DNA of 64,000 bases from Tubiluchus corallicola (Eukaryota > Priapulida > Priapulimorpha > Priapulimorphida > Tubiluchidae): assembly GCA_030141605.1 (NCBI GenBank), contig JAQGDQ010002383.1:5001-69000 (forward strand), written 5' to 3'. The notes beneath the pieces are model-generated. The model made no database searches and was not told the DNA's origin. It saw nothing but the letters and a program-made list of their open reading frames with translations. This document shows positions 1 to 12,636 of the stretch, piece by piece (positions within the stretch are counted from its first letter, which is position 1; each line of letters begins with the position of its first letter). The position numbers and the translations under genes were made by a program.

Positions 1-690
1 ATTTTGTTTCAAAGGATACACAATTTCTTTTCATATATTTTATTTTTCATATACTTTTTTTCATTTAAACAACTGGTTTTCAGATTTGTGCGTACTGTGT
101 ACAAACTGTACATACACTGTAAAGTGTAGTGTATGCCTGCAAATTAGGCTATTTTTCAAGTCCAAGAATTATGATAATAATTTCTTCCATCTGACTTTTT
201 CTCTGTCTGTAAGTCTGTCCGCTGGTCTACCTGTTTGTCCTTCTGTCTGTGTGCTTATATATCCGTTTAATGGTTTGTGTACACGCGCTACCGGCAGAAA
301 ATGCCTTATTAACATCATAGTTGACACAGGTATAATATCTTGTAAATTTCTTATTCTCTTTTTGGGTTGAGAGGTTAAGGTCTGGTCAAGGTTATTAAAA
401 CAAATCACATCATTAGTATTATTATAATTAAGATAATTATAATAATATAATCGAAGGGTGATTTATATTCAGATACATTTTGGTATTGACAATAATTACA
501 CCGCGAGGAGTTTAAAACTTTTCTGCTGGTAGTGTTTTTTAAGATCAAATCGACAAGGTTGTTTTTTTCCATTTGCAGTTTGTTTTCAATGTGACTTATT
601 CTTTGCATTGCGTGACGACAAACTTGAATAATGGCGCATTATGCAATACTTGTGTTTCTACATATAAGTGCTGGAACTCAAAGATGAAAA
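1..690. other. AT-rich intergenic DNA
   Basis: I see no supported gene here. The longest open frames are under 105 codons with no recognisable domain. There are short runs of CTGT-rich and ATT-rich sequence only. Confidence 0.5.
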
Positions 691-699
691 CACTGTTCA

Positions 700-1310
700 C
701 GTTAATTTTGCAAACAAAAATGAAAAACAACGAAAATCGCTGCAACTGTAGCAGTAACAACAAAAAACAGCAACAAAGACAAAGACAGCAACAGCAATTG
801 CATCAACAGCAACCGCAACAGCAGCAGCAACAACAACAACAACAACGCAACTACGCAAACAACAACAACAACAGTATAATTTGACAGTAGCAACAACATA
901 CAGTGACATCTACAGTGACAACAACAACAGTAAGCCGCATTTGGAATAGCAACAACAACAGCAGCAACAGCAGCGAAAGAAATAGCAATAGTGACAAAAA
1001 GGCAAAATCAACAACGACAAAGACAGCGACAAGGACAACAACAACAGCATGATTTGAAAGCAGCAACAACAACGACATCTACAGTGACAACAACAACAGT
1101 AAGCTGCAATTGGAATAACAAGGGCAACAGCAACAGCAGCAATAACAAGACTAACGACAACAGCAACAGCAGCGAAAGAAATAGCAATAGCAACAAAACG
1201 ACAAAAACAACAGCAACAGAAACAATAATAGCAACAACAGCAGCAACTACAACTAGCAGCAAAATGAAAAGTAACAGAAATAAAAAGCAAAAAAACTACA
1301 GTTACGGCTT
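700..1310. repeat. CAA/CAG-rich low-complexity block with an internal duplication
   Basis: The stretch is a degenerate mix of CAA, CAG and AAC triplets, open in several frames on both strands simply because the triplets contain no stops. A segment at about 893-1000 (starting near GACATCTACAGTGACAAC) is repeated, diverged, at about 1072-1193, so the block grew by duplication as well as by slippage. A Gln/Asn-rich coding exon cannot be excluded, but there is no flanking conserved domain or convincing splice context. Confidence 0.7.
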
Positions 1311-1459
1311 ACGTGACTATATTACCGTGCAAAATAAATCGGCAAAACAGAAAATGCATTTAGGCTTTCAAAGGCTGTTTCGTATGCTACTCATCAAAGA
1401 AGCCAAACTTAATTCCACCCTTTCATCACTGACGATTTTAATTTTAAACTGATACGCAA

Positions 1460-4400
1460 TTTCCTGTGTGGAAGTTAAATGCGGAAGTTCACTTCTGAGC
1501 TGCATGTCCATAAGCAGAAACGGCAGGAGCAAGCAGCATCATTAACGAATCGATTTTTCACTTATTATACTTACTCTACGCGTTGAGAACGCACTAAACT
1601 GATTTGTCAACAGCGAAAAATTGTATTACTGTCACATGCATTAGCGTGCAAAGTTAACTAAAAGCAGAAACTTTGCTTGTTATTGGGACAAAATCCAAAT
1701 AGCAGCAAGCAACTACCCATTGAGTCTAACTGGTCTCAAACATAACTTCAGAGACGCTGGTTTCTTTGACTTTTAGCACTAGCTATTTAAAAGTAGAGTA
1801 ATTAGAACTATATAGAAGAATAAATTAACTTATATGGCACGGCAACCATTGATTAAATTAATGTAATTACCTTAGTGTGATAATCAAATTAAAAGCTGGT
1901 TCTAGGAGACAGTCCCACGGGTACTTACCATAAACTGAGAACAGAGAATCGCAGTTTTATCAAATTAAATGATTTAATAAAACAGCAATTAATCAGGGTT
2001 GGCCTATCCATTTTGTGAGGCAATGATTTTTCGTGATGTAATATGAAGTGCACTAATATTATATCTTTTAAAACACGCACTAGTCAGGCAACCAATTTAT
2101 ATGCCTACATTCTAGCAACAATTCTTCGCATTTTTGTAAGTTGAGGTCTTTGTAATTGTCGTGAAACTTCCGTTGAATAAATTATGAACAGAAGTCTTGA
2201 GGCTTGCAGATATGCAAGTTTCTTAGACGCGGACTGCAGCAAACAATAACACAACTTTATGGACACAACACTGTGGAAATGGAATAAATTATAACGCCTC
2301 GAAATCTAAAGTAGCAAAATGTTACATAGCCCTACATGTCGGCATCTGTGTGATAGAAAGAAAAACAATAGGCGATCTGACGTCGCAGAAATGATGCATA
2401 ACTCAATGTCAAAAAAATTCAACATTCTGATGTTACGGGATTATATACGATCTCGACATTCTATAATCTATTGATATTTTATACTTCTCATGCTCTAACG
2501 TACATAATTATATGACAAGTTAACTCAAAAGATTGTGGTACTGACATAAGGTGAAAAGAGAACCGATACAGGTAATTAAAAAAATCCTACGCAACTTTTC
2601 TGAAATTTCTCTTTCGCACTTCCATGCACTGCAGTCGAATTCTTGCAGATTTGCAATCGCTTCCCAACAACCTTTCTCGCAGAACGAAGCTGGTCGGCAG
2701 GTAAACACGGGATAATTACCAATTTAGCAGATTCTGTGCAGATTAATCATGGTTTTGCACGGTATGCCTGACATTTGCCGCAATGTTTGCGCGCCATGTG
2801 GCCACATGCATGGCGGGTTTTGTCAACATGGACTACATTTACTCAGCCGCCGATTAAAGCGCAAATTAACAAGCTCGGAACCACATCTATGCACGAAACC
2901 ATCAGGAAACTATCATAATTATTCCTGTTATGCACATCGCTGCAGAGCCCATGAAGTGACATTTAAAAAAATGAAATTGTATTGCGATATTGGTTATTGC
3001 GATGTGTCGCAAAAACTACAAAACGATTACGATATTTCGCTAGACTATATAACACTAACTGTTACGGCTAACGTATAACGCAAAACGGTATTACACTGGC
3101 ACGTATCACAAAGTAGTCGCGACTCGCGAGAGATTTCTCAACTTTAGGGCCCGTAATTTTAACCAAAAACTAACGAACTGTAACTTATGATTTTTTGTAA
3201 GCCAGAAGCTAAAAAGATTGTGAAGTTTCCTTACTATTCAGTGATATATAACAGCTAAACTATAACTATTAACAGCTAAATTTAAGATTTAATTGCATAA
3301 TTTGCGATTATGTAATAATTGTGTCACTGGTCATAGTTTTAAATGGTTGTCTGCGCTGCTCGCATACTGTTCAAAAATTCAAAAGAAACACATTTAAATT
3401 ATTAAAAATATTTTAAAAATGGGCAAAATAACGATTAACAGCAAAATTCCCTGTGTTCGTACTTTACAAAACAATAATAAGTACAAATATATTTGAGACC
3501 CAAAAGCTTGTGTGGCTTATTACGGCCTATAAAAACTATGACAGTGTTAATTAGGCCTATAAGTTAACAACTAATGCAATCAATTAAATTTAATTACAGC
3601 ACCAAAAAATGCAATATCAGTTGAGTTAGCGTCAGGAAACAACGAGAGAGGTTGAAAACATACAAATACGCAGCTGCAGCTATAACATTACTTAGGGTAC
3701 AACCAATTAATATAATTTTCTAATGAAAATAATGAAAATAGAGTTTGGTAAATTATACTACTGGATGAAGAATGTTTGTTTGTAAATCTGGACTTAAAGT
3801 CTACTGATGCTAGGCATTGGAGTTTAGGGTTGGTAGAATTTCATATATAGCTACACCGAGGTACTCTATTGAAAAATTACAAAAATTGATATTACATTTT
3901 ATTGAGTGATAGTTACGGTTGTTAGGAGTGTTATGTACAAGAATATTTAAATTTTGTTCAAAACAGTTAACAAATGTCGGGGAAGTAAATTTTGATTTTA
4001 TTTGTACAAAAACTGCTTCAAATTTATTTACATAATAAAAGATTTAAAAATCCAAGATTCTTATTTAGCAACAGTTTCATTGCTCGATAGGTATAATATA
4101 GTTTTAGCAATTCGTTCTTAAAGAACATAAATTTCTGTCTATTTTGCCTTCGGCAACACAGAAATGGTCACAGACGTGAAAACTGAAAATGTAAGCTTAC
4201 TTTTTAATAACGGCTCGTTTGCACGCGACTCAACTGGTGATAAGACATTTGAATTTGGAAAGCGTGCACTACACTAATCGGTATAATACAAATTTAAGCG
4301 TTGACGATATCGATCATTACTCATACAGAATCAGAAATTTTCAGCAAACGTCTCACGACATAATATGACCAGTTTAAACTTATAATTATGAACAAAAGTC

Positions 4401-5690
4401 ATGTTGCTAATCTAGAAACATGCGAATGATTAGGCACAAATTCGTCATTATAATTAGCTACATTTGTTGGTGTGAACAAATTAAAATCTTTTTCTACTAT
4501 AGGAACACTTCCTAGGAAAATTCTGTCCATTTTCTTACATCACTAAGACTTCGCATTATACATCACTGACTCATCAATGAGTGTCTGTAGCACCAGAGTT
4601 TTCTTTTGAATATGATTTATTCGAAATTGCGCCAAAGGCAATTTCATCGTGAATGAGATATATGCACAATATCGACGTGTGATCAGTGAGTAATTGTTGC
4701 AGAAAATTTAAAACGACATTCTAAGAAAAGATGTTCTGTTATTTAGGAAATCGAGCTAAAACTCAGCTAATGGCCTACGCTTTATATATCTAACAACCTC
4801 TATTTTGCCAAATTTATTTGCAATCTTATATCTGTTGTAGTACATTTCACAATTTTAGGTTTCTGCGACGAGGAGATAACGAGTGCATATAATTGTATGC
4901 ATAATAAATGCAACTGTAAATTAGCTTTTACATAGTACTCGATAACTTATACATAATATATGGTATGCTAGTAAGACAATACCTATACTTATAAATGCAA
5001 CTGTAAATTAGCCTTTACATAGTACTCGATAACTTATTCACAAACTAGTGCGATAAATAAGAGAAAAAGCAATCGTGCGTGTGTCATATACTGCGTTGCA
5101 ATTAAACATGTCAACACAAGTGAACACTAACAATACTTTCGAAGGATAATCTTTCACGAAATTATCCGTTTGCTAATTACTGCAACCCGCAGCATCCGTA
5201 GTCATGACAACGCATCACGCAAACATAATCCTGGTTAACTTGCTTCGCAGCTTCTTTTTATGACCATAAGCCTACATAATCGTGCTACGTGTCATACTTT
5301 TTTAATTTCTATGCGCAGATAATATAATGCGTCAAATTATGATGAATATTTTCTATTGTTCACCTTGCTATGCGCGCAGCGCGCTAAACCATAAAATTGA
5401 CCACAGCGTCAGCTTGTTATAATTAATTGAGCCAAAATGTGGAGACTTCAGGAAGTCGTTATTCGATTAACAACTATAAGCCTATATATAATCACACTCG
5501 ATCGAAAAACTTGCAACAGCTAAGAGCCCCTCTCTCTCTCTTCTCTCTCTGCAGAGTAGTGGCGTGAATCTCGTTGTCATGGGAGCAACTGGAAATTCTT
5601 AAGCTAATGTTTTTGCTATTATTTTCTGTCAATAATTAAAACTTTTGCGCGCAAAACTCTAACCTAAAACAAATCAAAACGAAATGAACT
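1460..5690. other. Intergenic DNA without recognisable genes
   Basis: About 4.2 kb of AT-rich sequence. A 109-codon open frame at 2749-3078 (plus) is Cys/His-containing, but I recognise no family and see no flanking exons. A short TC-rich run lies near 5527-5550. Confidence 0.45.
4908..5045. repeat. Tandem duplication of about 82 bp
   Basis: A segment beginning ATAAATGCAACTGTAAATTA occurs at about 4907-4960 and again at about 4989-5042 with one or two differences, continuing through ACATAGTACTCGATAACTTA. The spacing is about 82 bp. Confidence 0.75.
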
Positions 5691-5699
5691 TTGAATTTA

Positions 5700-6520
5700 A
5701 TTGAATTTTTATTTATTTATTTGTATCGTACAACAGCAGTATACAACAAAGTGTCAGTAACAATTAAGCAGTTAGAGAGATAATTGTATCTCACATTTAT
5801 TTTTTTTATTTTCATCTTTATTTTGCCTAGTTCATTTCACTAGTTTGCTACATTTGCCATTTCAGTCTATTTATTTTTGCTACATTTATTTTCAACTACA
5901 TTGTCATTTTAGCTGCGTGTCTTGACAATTTTCTACAATCAGTTATCTTTATTAATAATTGCTCATTCAAGGCTGGTATTATAGATTATATATGATGCTT
6001 TTATTTAGTTTTAAATTATTCTGTTAATTATTATGCCTTACAATTATCACCTATTTTTAATAAAAAAAAATGTGTGCTTTATATTGCCATTTCAGTTTAT
6101 TTTTATGCATTGCTTATCTCAGAACCGTTTTTTTACTTTGTGCTACTCCATATTTTGATTTATACAGTTTTTTATATCTAAATTGTTTGTCTAATTTGCA
6201 AACATAATGTCTGTTGTTTTATGCTGTTTGATTTTGGTATTTTGTTTTGTCATTTAAAACTAGTTTTTGTTACCATTTATATATTATATATATAATTATT
6301 TATATTATATATATTTTTACATTTACAATTATTATATTTTTACATTTTGACAGTCATTTGTTTTGTCTATATTTTAAATCGTCACTAAATGTTCTTCTAC
6401 GAACTAAAAGGGTGGCTGACTTGCTAACCTAAGTAACGTTTACGGTTATTTCGCCACCCTTTTTCTAAATTAGTACTCAATTTGTTTGTGTGTTTGTTTA
6501 TTGTGTAGGCTATAGTTACA
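5700..6520 (+). mobile_element. Probable non-LTR element 3' region with GGGTGGC hairpin
   Basis: A T-rich, non-coding stretch ends in a hairpin whose arms are GGGTGGC (6410) and GCCACCC (6455), followed by a TTTG-rich tail. The same hairpin (GGGTGGCTGAC, then TTTCGCCACCCTTT) recurs at about 37727-37771, just ahead of a (CTTG)n tail. That layout, a conserved 3' hairpin plus a simple-repeat tail, is typical of LINE or SINE 3' ends. Assignment to a family is inference. Confidence 0.4.
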
Positions 6521-7139
6521 AAAAAGATCAGTAAATTTGATCTGAATTTGGCAAAAGCTGTGAAGAAAGACCATTACTCTGTCACTGAACATCCACTTTT
6601 CACTCATATAACTATGATAAAAGTATAAGTTAATGGAGTTAGTACACAAGAAGCTTATCTTTGTATGAGAACACGTGTAATAATTAATACAGATGCTAAT
6701 GGAAATTAATTAGCATTTTTGTTAATTGGCAACGAAAATAACAATGTGACATAGGCTACAAGTAGGTGCAGAAAAGGTAACAATCAAGGCAAAAATGATA
6801 AACACACTTTTAGTTATTTAAATTAAAACAATGAGATGATATCACTAAAAAGATGACAGAAATAATTTAAAAATCAGCAAAATAAACGTGTAAGAGAAAG
6901 CTATAACAGTCAACACTCATGCAGCCTATTACGTAAACGCTGACGCAAAGTACCAGTGCCAAAGTTTAAAACACGTAAAATTTAATGTCTGTATAATAAA
7001 TGAATACAACGTGCCATGTCTGCTGATTATGTAGTAACTGTGTTCCGGTGGGCATTTTTGGTTAAGTAAGTAAGTAACCAATTTGTCATTATGGCATAAT
7101 ACATACAATGAAATTTATGTGGTTATACGTATTGCAGTA

Positions 7140-7640
7140 ACTTATGGAAACAACAAGGATATTAAAACAAATAATTCAATCAGCTGAAAAGGAGCATAAA
7201 GAATTAATATTGGAGATTTCCTGAAATTTACTGTTGATGGTGCGAATTGCAACGGAATAGAAAGAATTCTTGTGGTTTTAGCGTTAATTGAGCGGAATTT
7301 ACGACCAGAAGGGGAGCATTTCAAAATATTTATTACCTGGATGGAATTCATCTTTCATGGTAACTTGCGCTCTCTTTGCCACCCCTTCATACAAATATGC
7401 CATAGATTGCTGTTCAATTCCTAGAATTTTTGAGGCGGATTTAATAACTTGATCAAGAACATTGCGATCTCCCTGCGTGGTAGCGCCATACCAAACAGTA
7501 AGGGATGTTGCTAAGACGCTCTCAATTATCGCATGATAAAAACTCTCCATCACAGCAGGGGCAATGTTAAATGATTTGAGTTGTCTTAAAAACTACAAAC
7601 GCTGGCGGGCCGCCTTTTTTAAACCTTGTGTGGTTTAAAT
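7140..7640 (-). pseudogene. Decayed LINE reverse transcriptase, C-terminal part
   Basis: The minus strand encodes the segment that follows the reverse transcriptase domain in many non-LTR retrotransposons: FYHAIIESVLATSLTVWYG at about 7485-7541, then a KRAQ region and a CSPSGRKFRSINAKTTR block near 7260-7320. The two blocks are in different frames (shift near 7310-7350) and the upstream QLKSFNIAP segment is also interrupted, so this is dead. No other part of the element is seen nearby. It lies just upstream of the PPEF-like exons. Confidence 0.75.
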
Positions 7641-7900
7641 ATTGGGTGATTGGCTATGACGCAAGAGTCTGTCCTCTGAATATTTTCTGTATATGCAACA
7701 TATACATTATGTACATAATTATGTATTATGACCTGTGATCCACGGATGTTGTAGATTAGAGAATGTTGTTATTGTAGAAAATAACTTGAATTGTCGCTTA
7801 GTTAACTATAGTTAATAATTTCCTGATTTTCAACAAATGTTTTCTATATGGCATGTGGTTTCCTGGTGTTTAGGGTTAAATTTTTCTTTATGTTTTACAG

Positions 7901-10704
7901 GGCTAAAAGCAGCAGTATTAATTCAAACTTGGTACAGACGCCATGTTGCTAAGCTGGAAGCCAGGAGACGAGCTGCATGGAATATATACCAGAAAATAGA
8001 ATATGCTGGTGAACACGATCAGTTGAATGTAGGTGTAATAGAACCTCTGTCAAAACTAATTAAAACTGTCATAATTAGGGATATGGGGTCTTTTGATGAT
8101 GAGAATTTCCATAGGGTGCATTTCGATGGCATTGGTGGAAAAGTGCAGGGTGTCAGCAACAGTTTAATTTTCACGTAGGATTTGATTTTTTGTACAGTTG
8201 ACATTCATGCAGGACTCTGGGCCTACTTAATGTAGATTGTCATTAGAGCATTGAAGCCTTGCTAATTATCAAGGACAATTCTTCAGGATGAGACTCTCAG
8301 CTGTTGTAGAGGCGTTTGACTCATGTTCGCAGTTGGATAAATACATCCTTCCTGAATGAGAAAAATAGCCAGTAGTCATCAATCTTTCTTGCGATAGGCT
8401 CGATTTTGTTCAACTTCTGCTGCTAAGTAGACACCTTGTCTACTGAGCTGTTCCTTTGTCTTGCGATGTTTACCCTAGGGATGCACAGAATATTCGGATC
8501 TCCATATTTTATTTAAACATCTATATTTTACTTAGTCAGAGTAAGATTTACAACATTACATGTTACATTTAAATTGAAAATGAAATTGGACAAGACTTGC
8601 CTGTTTTAGCCCTCTGGACAGACCGACATTTTCACTTGCCATTTACCCTAAGTCGTCTGTTTCATTATTTTCTTGTATTTTTCCAACATGTTTGATTTCC
8701 AGCTAACTCCGACATAGTTCAGTATTTAGGTTACGATCATTATCATAATCAATCACAGAGGTCACTAGAGGTAAAAGATCGGTACAATAATTTTTTTCAA
8801 GTGGTTGTATAAGCTTGAATTAATAATAATTACTTTTTCTTCCTCGAGAATATCCTATCTCCACCTCAAGCACTAAAGATTCGATTAAATGCAATTTATT
8901 CTCTTGAAAATAGGGAGCGACCACTGTACACCATTGTCTCATAACCGACCTGACACTATCAAATTGGTCATTTCAAAATCTATAAGCATAATAAAGGGAA
9001 GAAAGAATGCTTACTATTAAGTCATAACAGACTACGATAAATTTATAGTTCAGTCGCCACACTCCATTTATTTATTATTTCAAGAAATGGCATTCATTTG
9101 ATATATAAATCTTGACGCATTTCTATCCAGCTTTAGTTTCAGTTATAACTATTTTTTACTAAGGAAAAAAGGGCATTCTATCTTTTATCAGTTACAAACG
9201 TTGCTGAATGGGAAGAAAAGAAGCTGTAATTTTTAAGCGTAAGTTTACATATGACAGACTGACAATATCCAGTTGTTAAATGAAATTTTAGATTCATACT
9301 AATTTTTTAAAAAGAAAGCGTGTAGACTTACACATTCAATGTTGATGCTTACATGGGATGTTCGGTATACAGACTAGAATTTAGACTGTATACAGATTTA
9401 GTAATAAAAAAAATTAGGCAGCTCACAAATCACCACAAAACGATTTAAATATTACAAAGTTTATAATTCCTTTCAATTGGAATGTTTGGATTTTCACTAA
9501 TACATTAAAAGAAAATTCGGTTCAATTTCGGCAAAAAAATATGGTTCGCTTCTATCCTGTATTCGACCTTAATTTGATTTTTATTCGGAATTCGGCTCAG
9601 TATGGTTGAGGTTCGGTTCGGATGGCATCCAATCAAAAAAAAATCCGCCTCGGTGCACCCTTAGGTTATTTAACAAAAAATTTTAGGAGTTTTCTTTTTA
9701 TTACTTAAAATTCTGTGTGTAAAAAATTCTTCAAACTATTGAACAAGAACAAAATTTACACTAAAAGTTAACTGATATCAAGCAAAAAATTTAAATCAAT
9801 AGACTTAAAATGAGATGAGAGAATTGTTAAAGTGCATGCTTTTTATTTCACTTGTCTAATATGTTCTGTACGTAAATTATTAGTTGCAGAACATAATTAT
9901 CTTTTCTTGCAGTTGTATAATTTTTTTAATGACATGATTGACCACTTATCCATATCGGATCCTGTAAACACCAAACTGAGTAATAATCTAGTGGTAAAAG
10001 CACAACGGCTTCGAATGTCACGTAAGTTTTTTCATCACTTATTGGTTATTACCTAAATACTAAAAAACTTGTAGTTCAGAAATTTCTATTTTGTCTTGTA
10101 ATATAATTAATTAATTAACTGGCTCAGAAAGCCAATACAGACTTGATTCTGGAGGGTGTAGCGCAAACAGACATTGTTGACATGCTCAGCAAAATCACTG
10201 TGCCACCTTGTTTGATGCAGTACATGGTAGTACATATATACACGTAATAATTATTATACCCACTCGGTGTCTATTGACGGATTCAGCTTGTCGCGTGGCT
10301 ATACCATGTCACTGGAGAAATTAAACAGCATAATGATTAATACAACACTTTTGTTTGAGCTTATTTGTTACAACGATAGGCAAAACTTTACAATTCCCCA
10401 CACACAAGAAATTAGTTCGTGAAGCGGATTAGGATTATGGTTAGGGTTGGGGTTAGGGTTAGGGATAGGGATAGGGTATTTAAATTCTGGGAGGAAGATT
10501 GTAATCTCCTTCTCAGCGATATTTAAAAGTAAGTATTTTTGTATTTTAGCTCAACTCAGTACAGAAGAAGATGACGTGGAGTTTCTGAAAGCTACCGATC
10601 CCATACGTTGCACTGTGCCCACATTGTACAAAGGTCCAGTAATTCAGTTTCCTCTTTCACAGGGAACAGTAGAGACGCTAATGGAACATTTTAAAAAGAA
10701 ACAG
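7901..10704 (+). CDS. PPEF/RdgC-like protein phosphatase, N-terminal exons only (partial or fused gene)
   Basis: Three exons join in frame: 7901-8028, 9913-10021 and 10550-10704, each with AG before and GT after. The first encodes a calmodulin-binding IQ motif ([11 protein letters not shown]) and an [23 protein letters not shown] segment. The second begins [12 protein letters not shown], and the third contains [20 protein letters not shown]. In order and spacing these match the N-terminal regulatory region of Ser/Thr phosphatases with EF hands (PPEF, fly RdgC). The next expected part, the PP2A-like catalytic domain (GDxHG, GDxVDRG, GNHE), is not found anywhere downstream; instead a palindromic virus-like element begins 360 bp further on. 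The initiator exon is not identified (the first exon enters in phase 1). The gene is either broken, or its third exon is spliced to the PLEKHG7-like exons from 16276, which are in phase. Confidence 0.8.
8475..9664. mobile_element. Non-autonomous hAT-like element in the PPEF-like intron
   Basis: The left end reads CTAGGGATGCACAGAATATTCGG, shortened here to CTAGGGATGCAC, and the right end GGTGCACCCTTAG, an imperfect inverted repeat typical of hAT ends. The right subterminal region carries several TTCGG motifs, also common in hAT elements. The 8-bp flanks (TGTTTACC and GTTATTTA) match only partly, so the target duplication is weak. There is no transposase reading frame. Confidence 0.55.
10438..10480 (+). 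repeat. Interstitial telomere-like (TTAGGG)n
   Basis: A short array of GGTTAG/TTAGGG units, with GGTTGGGG and GGGATA variants, sits in the intron 70 bp upstream of the third PPEF-like exon. TTAGGG is the animal telomere repeat. It is too short and internal to be a telomere. Confidence 0.85.
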
Positions 10705-11063
10705 GTAACCACAAGCAATTGCTACTGCCTGTTTTAACGAATTTTCGCATGTAACGTGCAAATACTACTAATATCAGGCAGGTGTGATGTAAAATTCAAC
10801 CCATGTCAATTGTTTCCTACACTGCAACCAGAGCAATTAATTTGAATTTGGTTATGCATGTATTTTCTTAAATTTTAATTTTTCAGAAGAAGAAGAGCTG
10901 AATGGTCAGAGTGTGTGTTTGTGTACGATAGTTTTTTGTGCAATAGCCGAGAAAGTTGTTTCTGAGTGATTTCGGTGCCTGCGGCAATAAATTTACCTGG
11001 TTAAATGAAAACCGGATGATTGTGTAAACATTAGTTCGGAATAAAGAATACTGTAAAGTAGGA

Positions 11064-11801
11064 TAGATGTTACACCTCTGGCCGATTTCCCGGGGGGGGT
11101 GGGGATTTCCCCGGGGGGGTGGGGAAAAACACCCCTAAAAAAGTGCGAAAATCCGGGAAAACCCCTAAAAAAGTGTGAAAACCCGTGTGAAAGTGCGCAC
11201 GTGACCGAAATCGACGAAAAAGCGCGAAAAACAAAGAAAAACGAAGAAAAGGCGTGTGAAACGAGGTAAAAATTTTCCATTTTTTCCCTCCCGCACGGCT
11301 TCATTTGGATCGAATGACCTTGAACTCTAGGTCACGTGACCAAAGTTCATTGACCCCTGGCCCCTGGATGGCTTCTTTTTTTGACGCCCCATTTTAAACC
11401 GCGCGAAACCGCGCGAAAGTGTATGAAAGCGCGTGAAAGCGTGTGAAAGCGCATGAAAGCGTGTGAAAGTGTGTGAAAGTGTGTGAAACGAGGTAAAAAG
11501 CGCCTCAAACGAAGAAAAAGGGAGAAGTGGAGTTCCCGCCGAGGACTAATTAGTGCTAATTGGCGCTAATTGGCGCTAATTGGGGAGCCCCTGCCACCCC
11601 TCCGCCGCATGCAAACGTCCGTCCCGGGGGTCGGGGACACCCCCCTGCAACCCACCCCTCCGTCGCGTGGAATCGTCCACTGCAGGCAATGAGGGAAATC
11701 TTTTTCCCGCCACTCGCGCAGTGCCGACCCTTTTCCGCGACCACTTCTCTCTCTCTCGGGTGTCCTCCCTTTTCCGCGACCACTTCTCTCGCGGGTTTAG
11801 A

Positions 11802-11837
<36 letters not shown>

Positions 11838-12048
11838 CGTGTGGAGATTTATTTCAAACGCCAAAGTTCGATAAATGCATTTTCACAAATCTTTTTTTAT
11901 TGATGGATTACAAAAAATTTTTTTACATTTTTTATGCAAAATACATACGTGCTAAAACTAGATTATTATTATTATTATGGTGACATGATAGTTCTACATT
12001 TTACGTTTTTTTCGCAAATTACACAAATTACGCAAAATTACAGTAAAA
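11064..12048. repeat. Left terminal non-coding region of the palindrome
   Basis: This begins with alternating G and C runs, then short motifs ending in GAAAA. A block of roughly 10-bp GCGTGTGAAA units follows at 11397-11500, then a GC-rich stretch (11540-11790) and a GT/GC microsatellite (about 11801-11845). The reverse complement is found at 14860-15809 in the same order. Repeat-rich, gene-free termini are usual in linear viral genomes; that link is inference. Confidence 0.7.
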
Positions 12049-12636
12049 CTACACTAATGACGACGAGCGAGTACATGGATTGTCGTCGTCGATGCGATAC
12101 AGACAAACGTTATTGTTGTTAAAAACGAATTCGTTAAATTTGCGGAAAACGCGAGAGAAATCCTCGACCTTTGTCCCGCCCATCATTATTATGCTTCCGG
12201 TGTGAAAAATGTTCAGAGTAATTTGCTCGCATTTGCAAGTTAGTTTGGGAAATAGTTCCACTTCGTAAAACACTTCTCTAAAAGAATGCGTCGAAGGACG
12301 AACGAGTTCTTCGTACAGTGCACCCAGTTTCAATCTGCAGCGAATTTTGGCTCTGGCGGTGATGGTGCGAATTGCGATCCCGTCGGCGGGCGTCAGTCCG
12401 AGACCTTTCGAGAGTTCTTCGATCGCATTGCGTAGTACTTTTTCCTCTGAAAAACCGTTGGCCACCACGGAGCCGGAGGCAAAAATCATCAGCGTCCCGC
12501 CCAGTCGCTTTAGCAGAACCATTTGCGGTTTCCTTTCGTAGCGTCTTCCGCCTGTTCTCCGCCAGAGTTCGTTCAGATCGAAGCGCTGCGAGAACGAAGC
12601 AGTGGCGACGATGTTGACCGTTTGGACTGACACGTT
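12049..12636 (-). CDS. TATA-binding-protein-like gene, left arm copy
   Basis: About 195 codons resemble the two-fold-repeat saddle domain of TBP. The first repeat starts VNIVATASFSQRFDLNEL and continues through TLMIFASGSVVANGFSEE. The second contains FYEVELFPKLTCK, matching the Y-E-x-E-L-F-P landmark of TBP, and then TLNIFHTGSIIMMGGTKVED. TBP binds promoter DNA and nucleates transcription; some large DNA viruses carry their own divergent version. The frame has no obvious ATG before the homologous region: it overlaps the end of the upstream gene in another frame, so it may be reached by splicing, frameshift or a non-AUG start. The tail is Asp-rich and then Ser-rich. No stop or frameshift lies within the domain. 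Confidence 0.75.
   Translation of the reverse strand, partial: NVSVQTVNIVATASFSQRFDLNELWRRTGGRRYERKPQMVLLKRLGGTLMIFASGSVVANGFSEEKVLRNAIEELSKGLGLTPADGIAIRTITARAKIRCRLKLGALYEELVRPSTHSFREVFYEVELFPKLTCKCEQITLNIFHTGSIIMMGGTKVEDFSRVFRKFNEFVFNNNNVCLYRIDDDNPCTRSSSLV

Noticed and set aside
573-1452. Gln/Asn-rich proteins from the CAA/CAG block
   Set aside because: Several frames on both strands are open, no domain flanks the run, and the same kind of sequence occurs inside an intron at 48935-49135.
2749-3078. 109-codon Cys/His-containing frame
   Set aside because: No recognisable motif spacing, no splice context and no neighbouring exons; kept only as a note in the intergenic entry.
12372-12617. Opposite-strand and alternative-frame ORFs within the palindrome, including the 331/333-codon frames starting near 13044 and 13858
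   Set aside because: Their first parts are out-of-frame readings of the conserved gene; only the portion after 12636 (left) or 14266 (right) resembles TBP.
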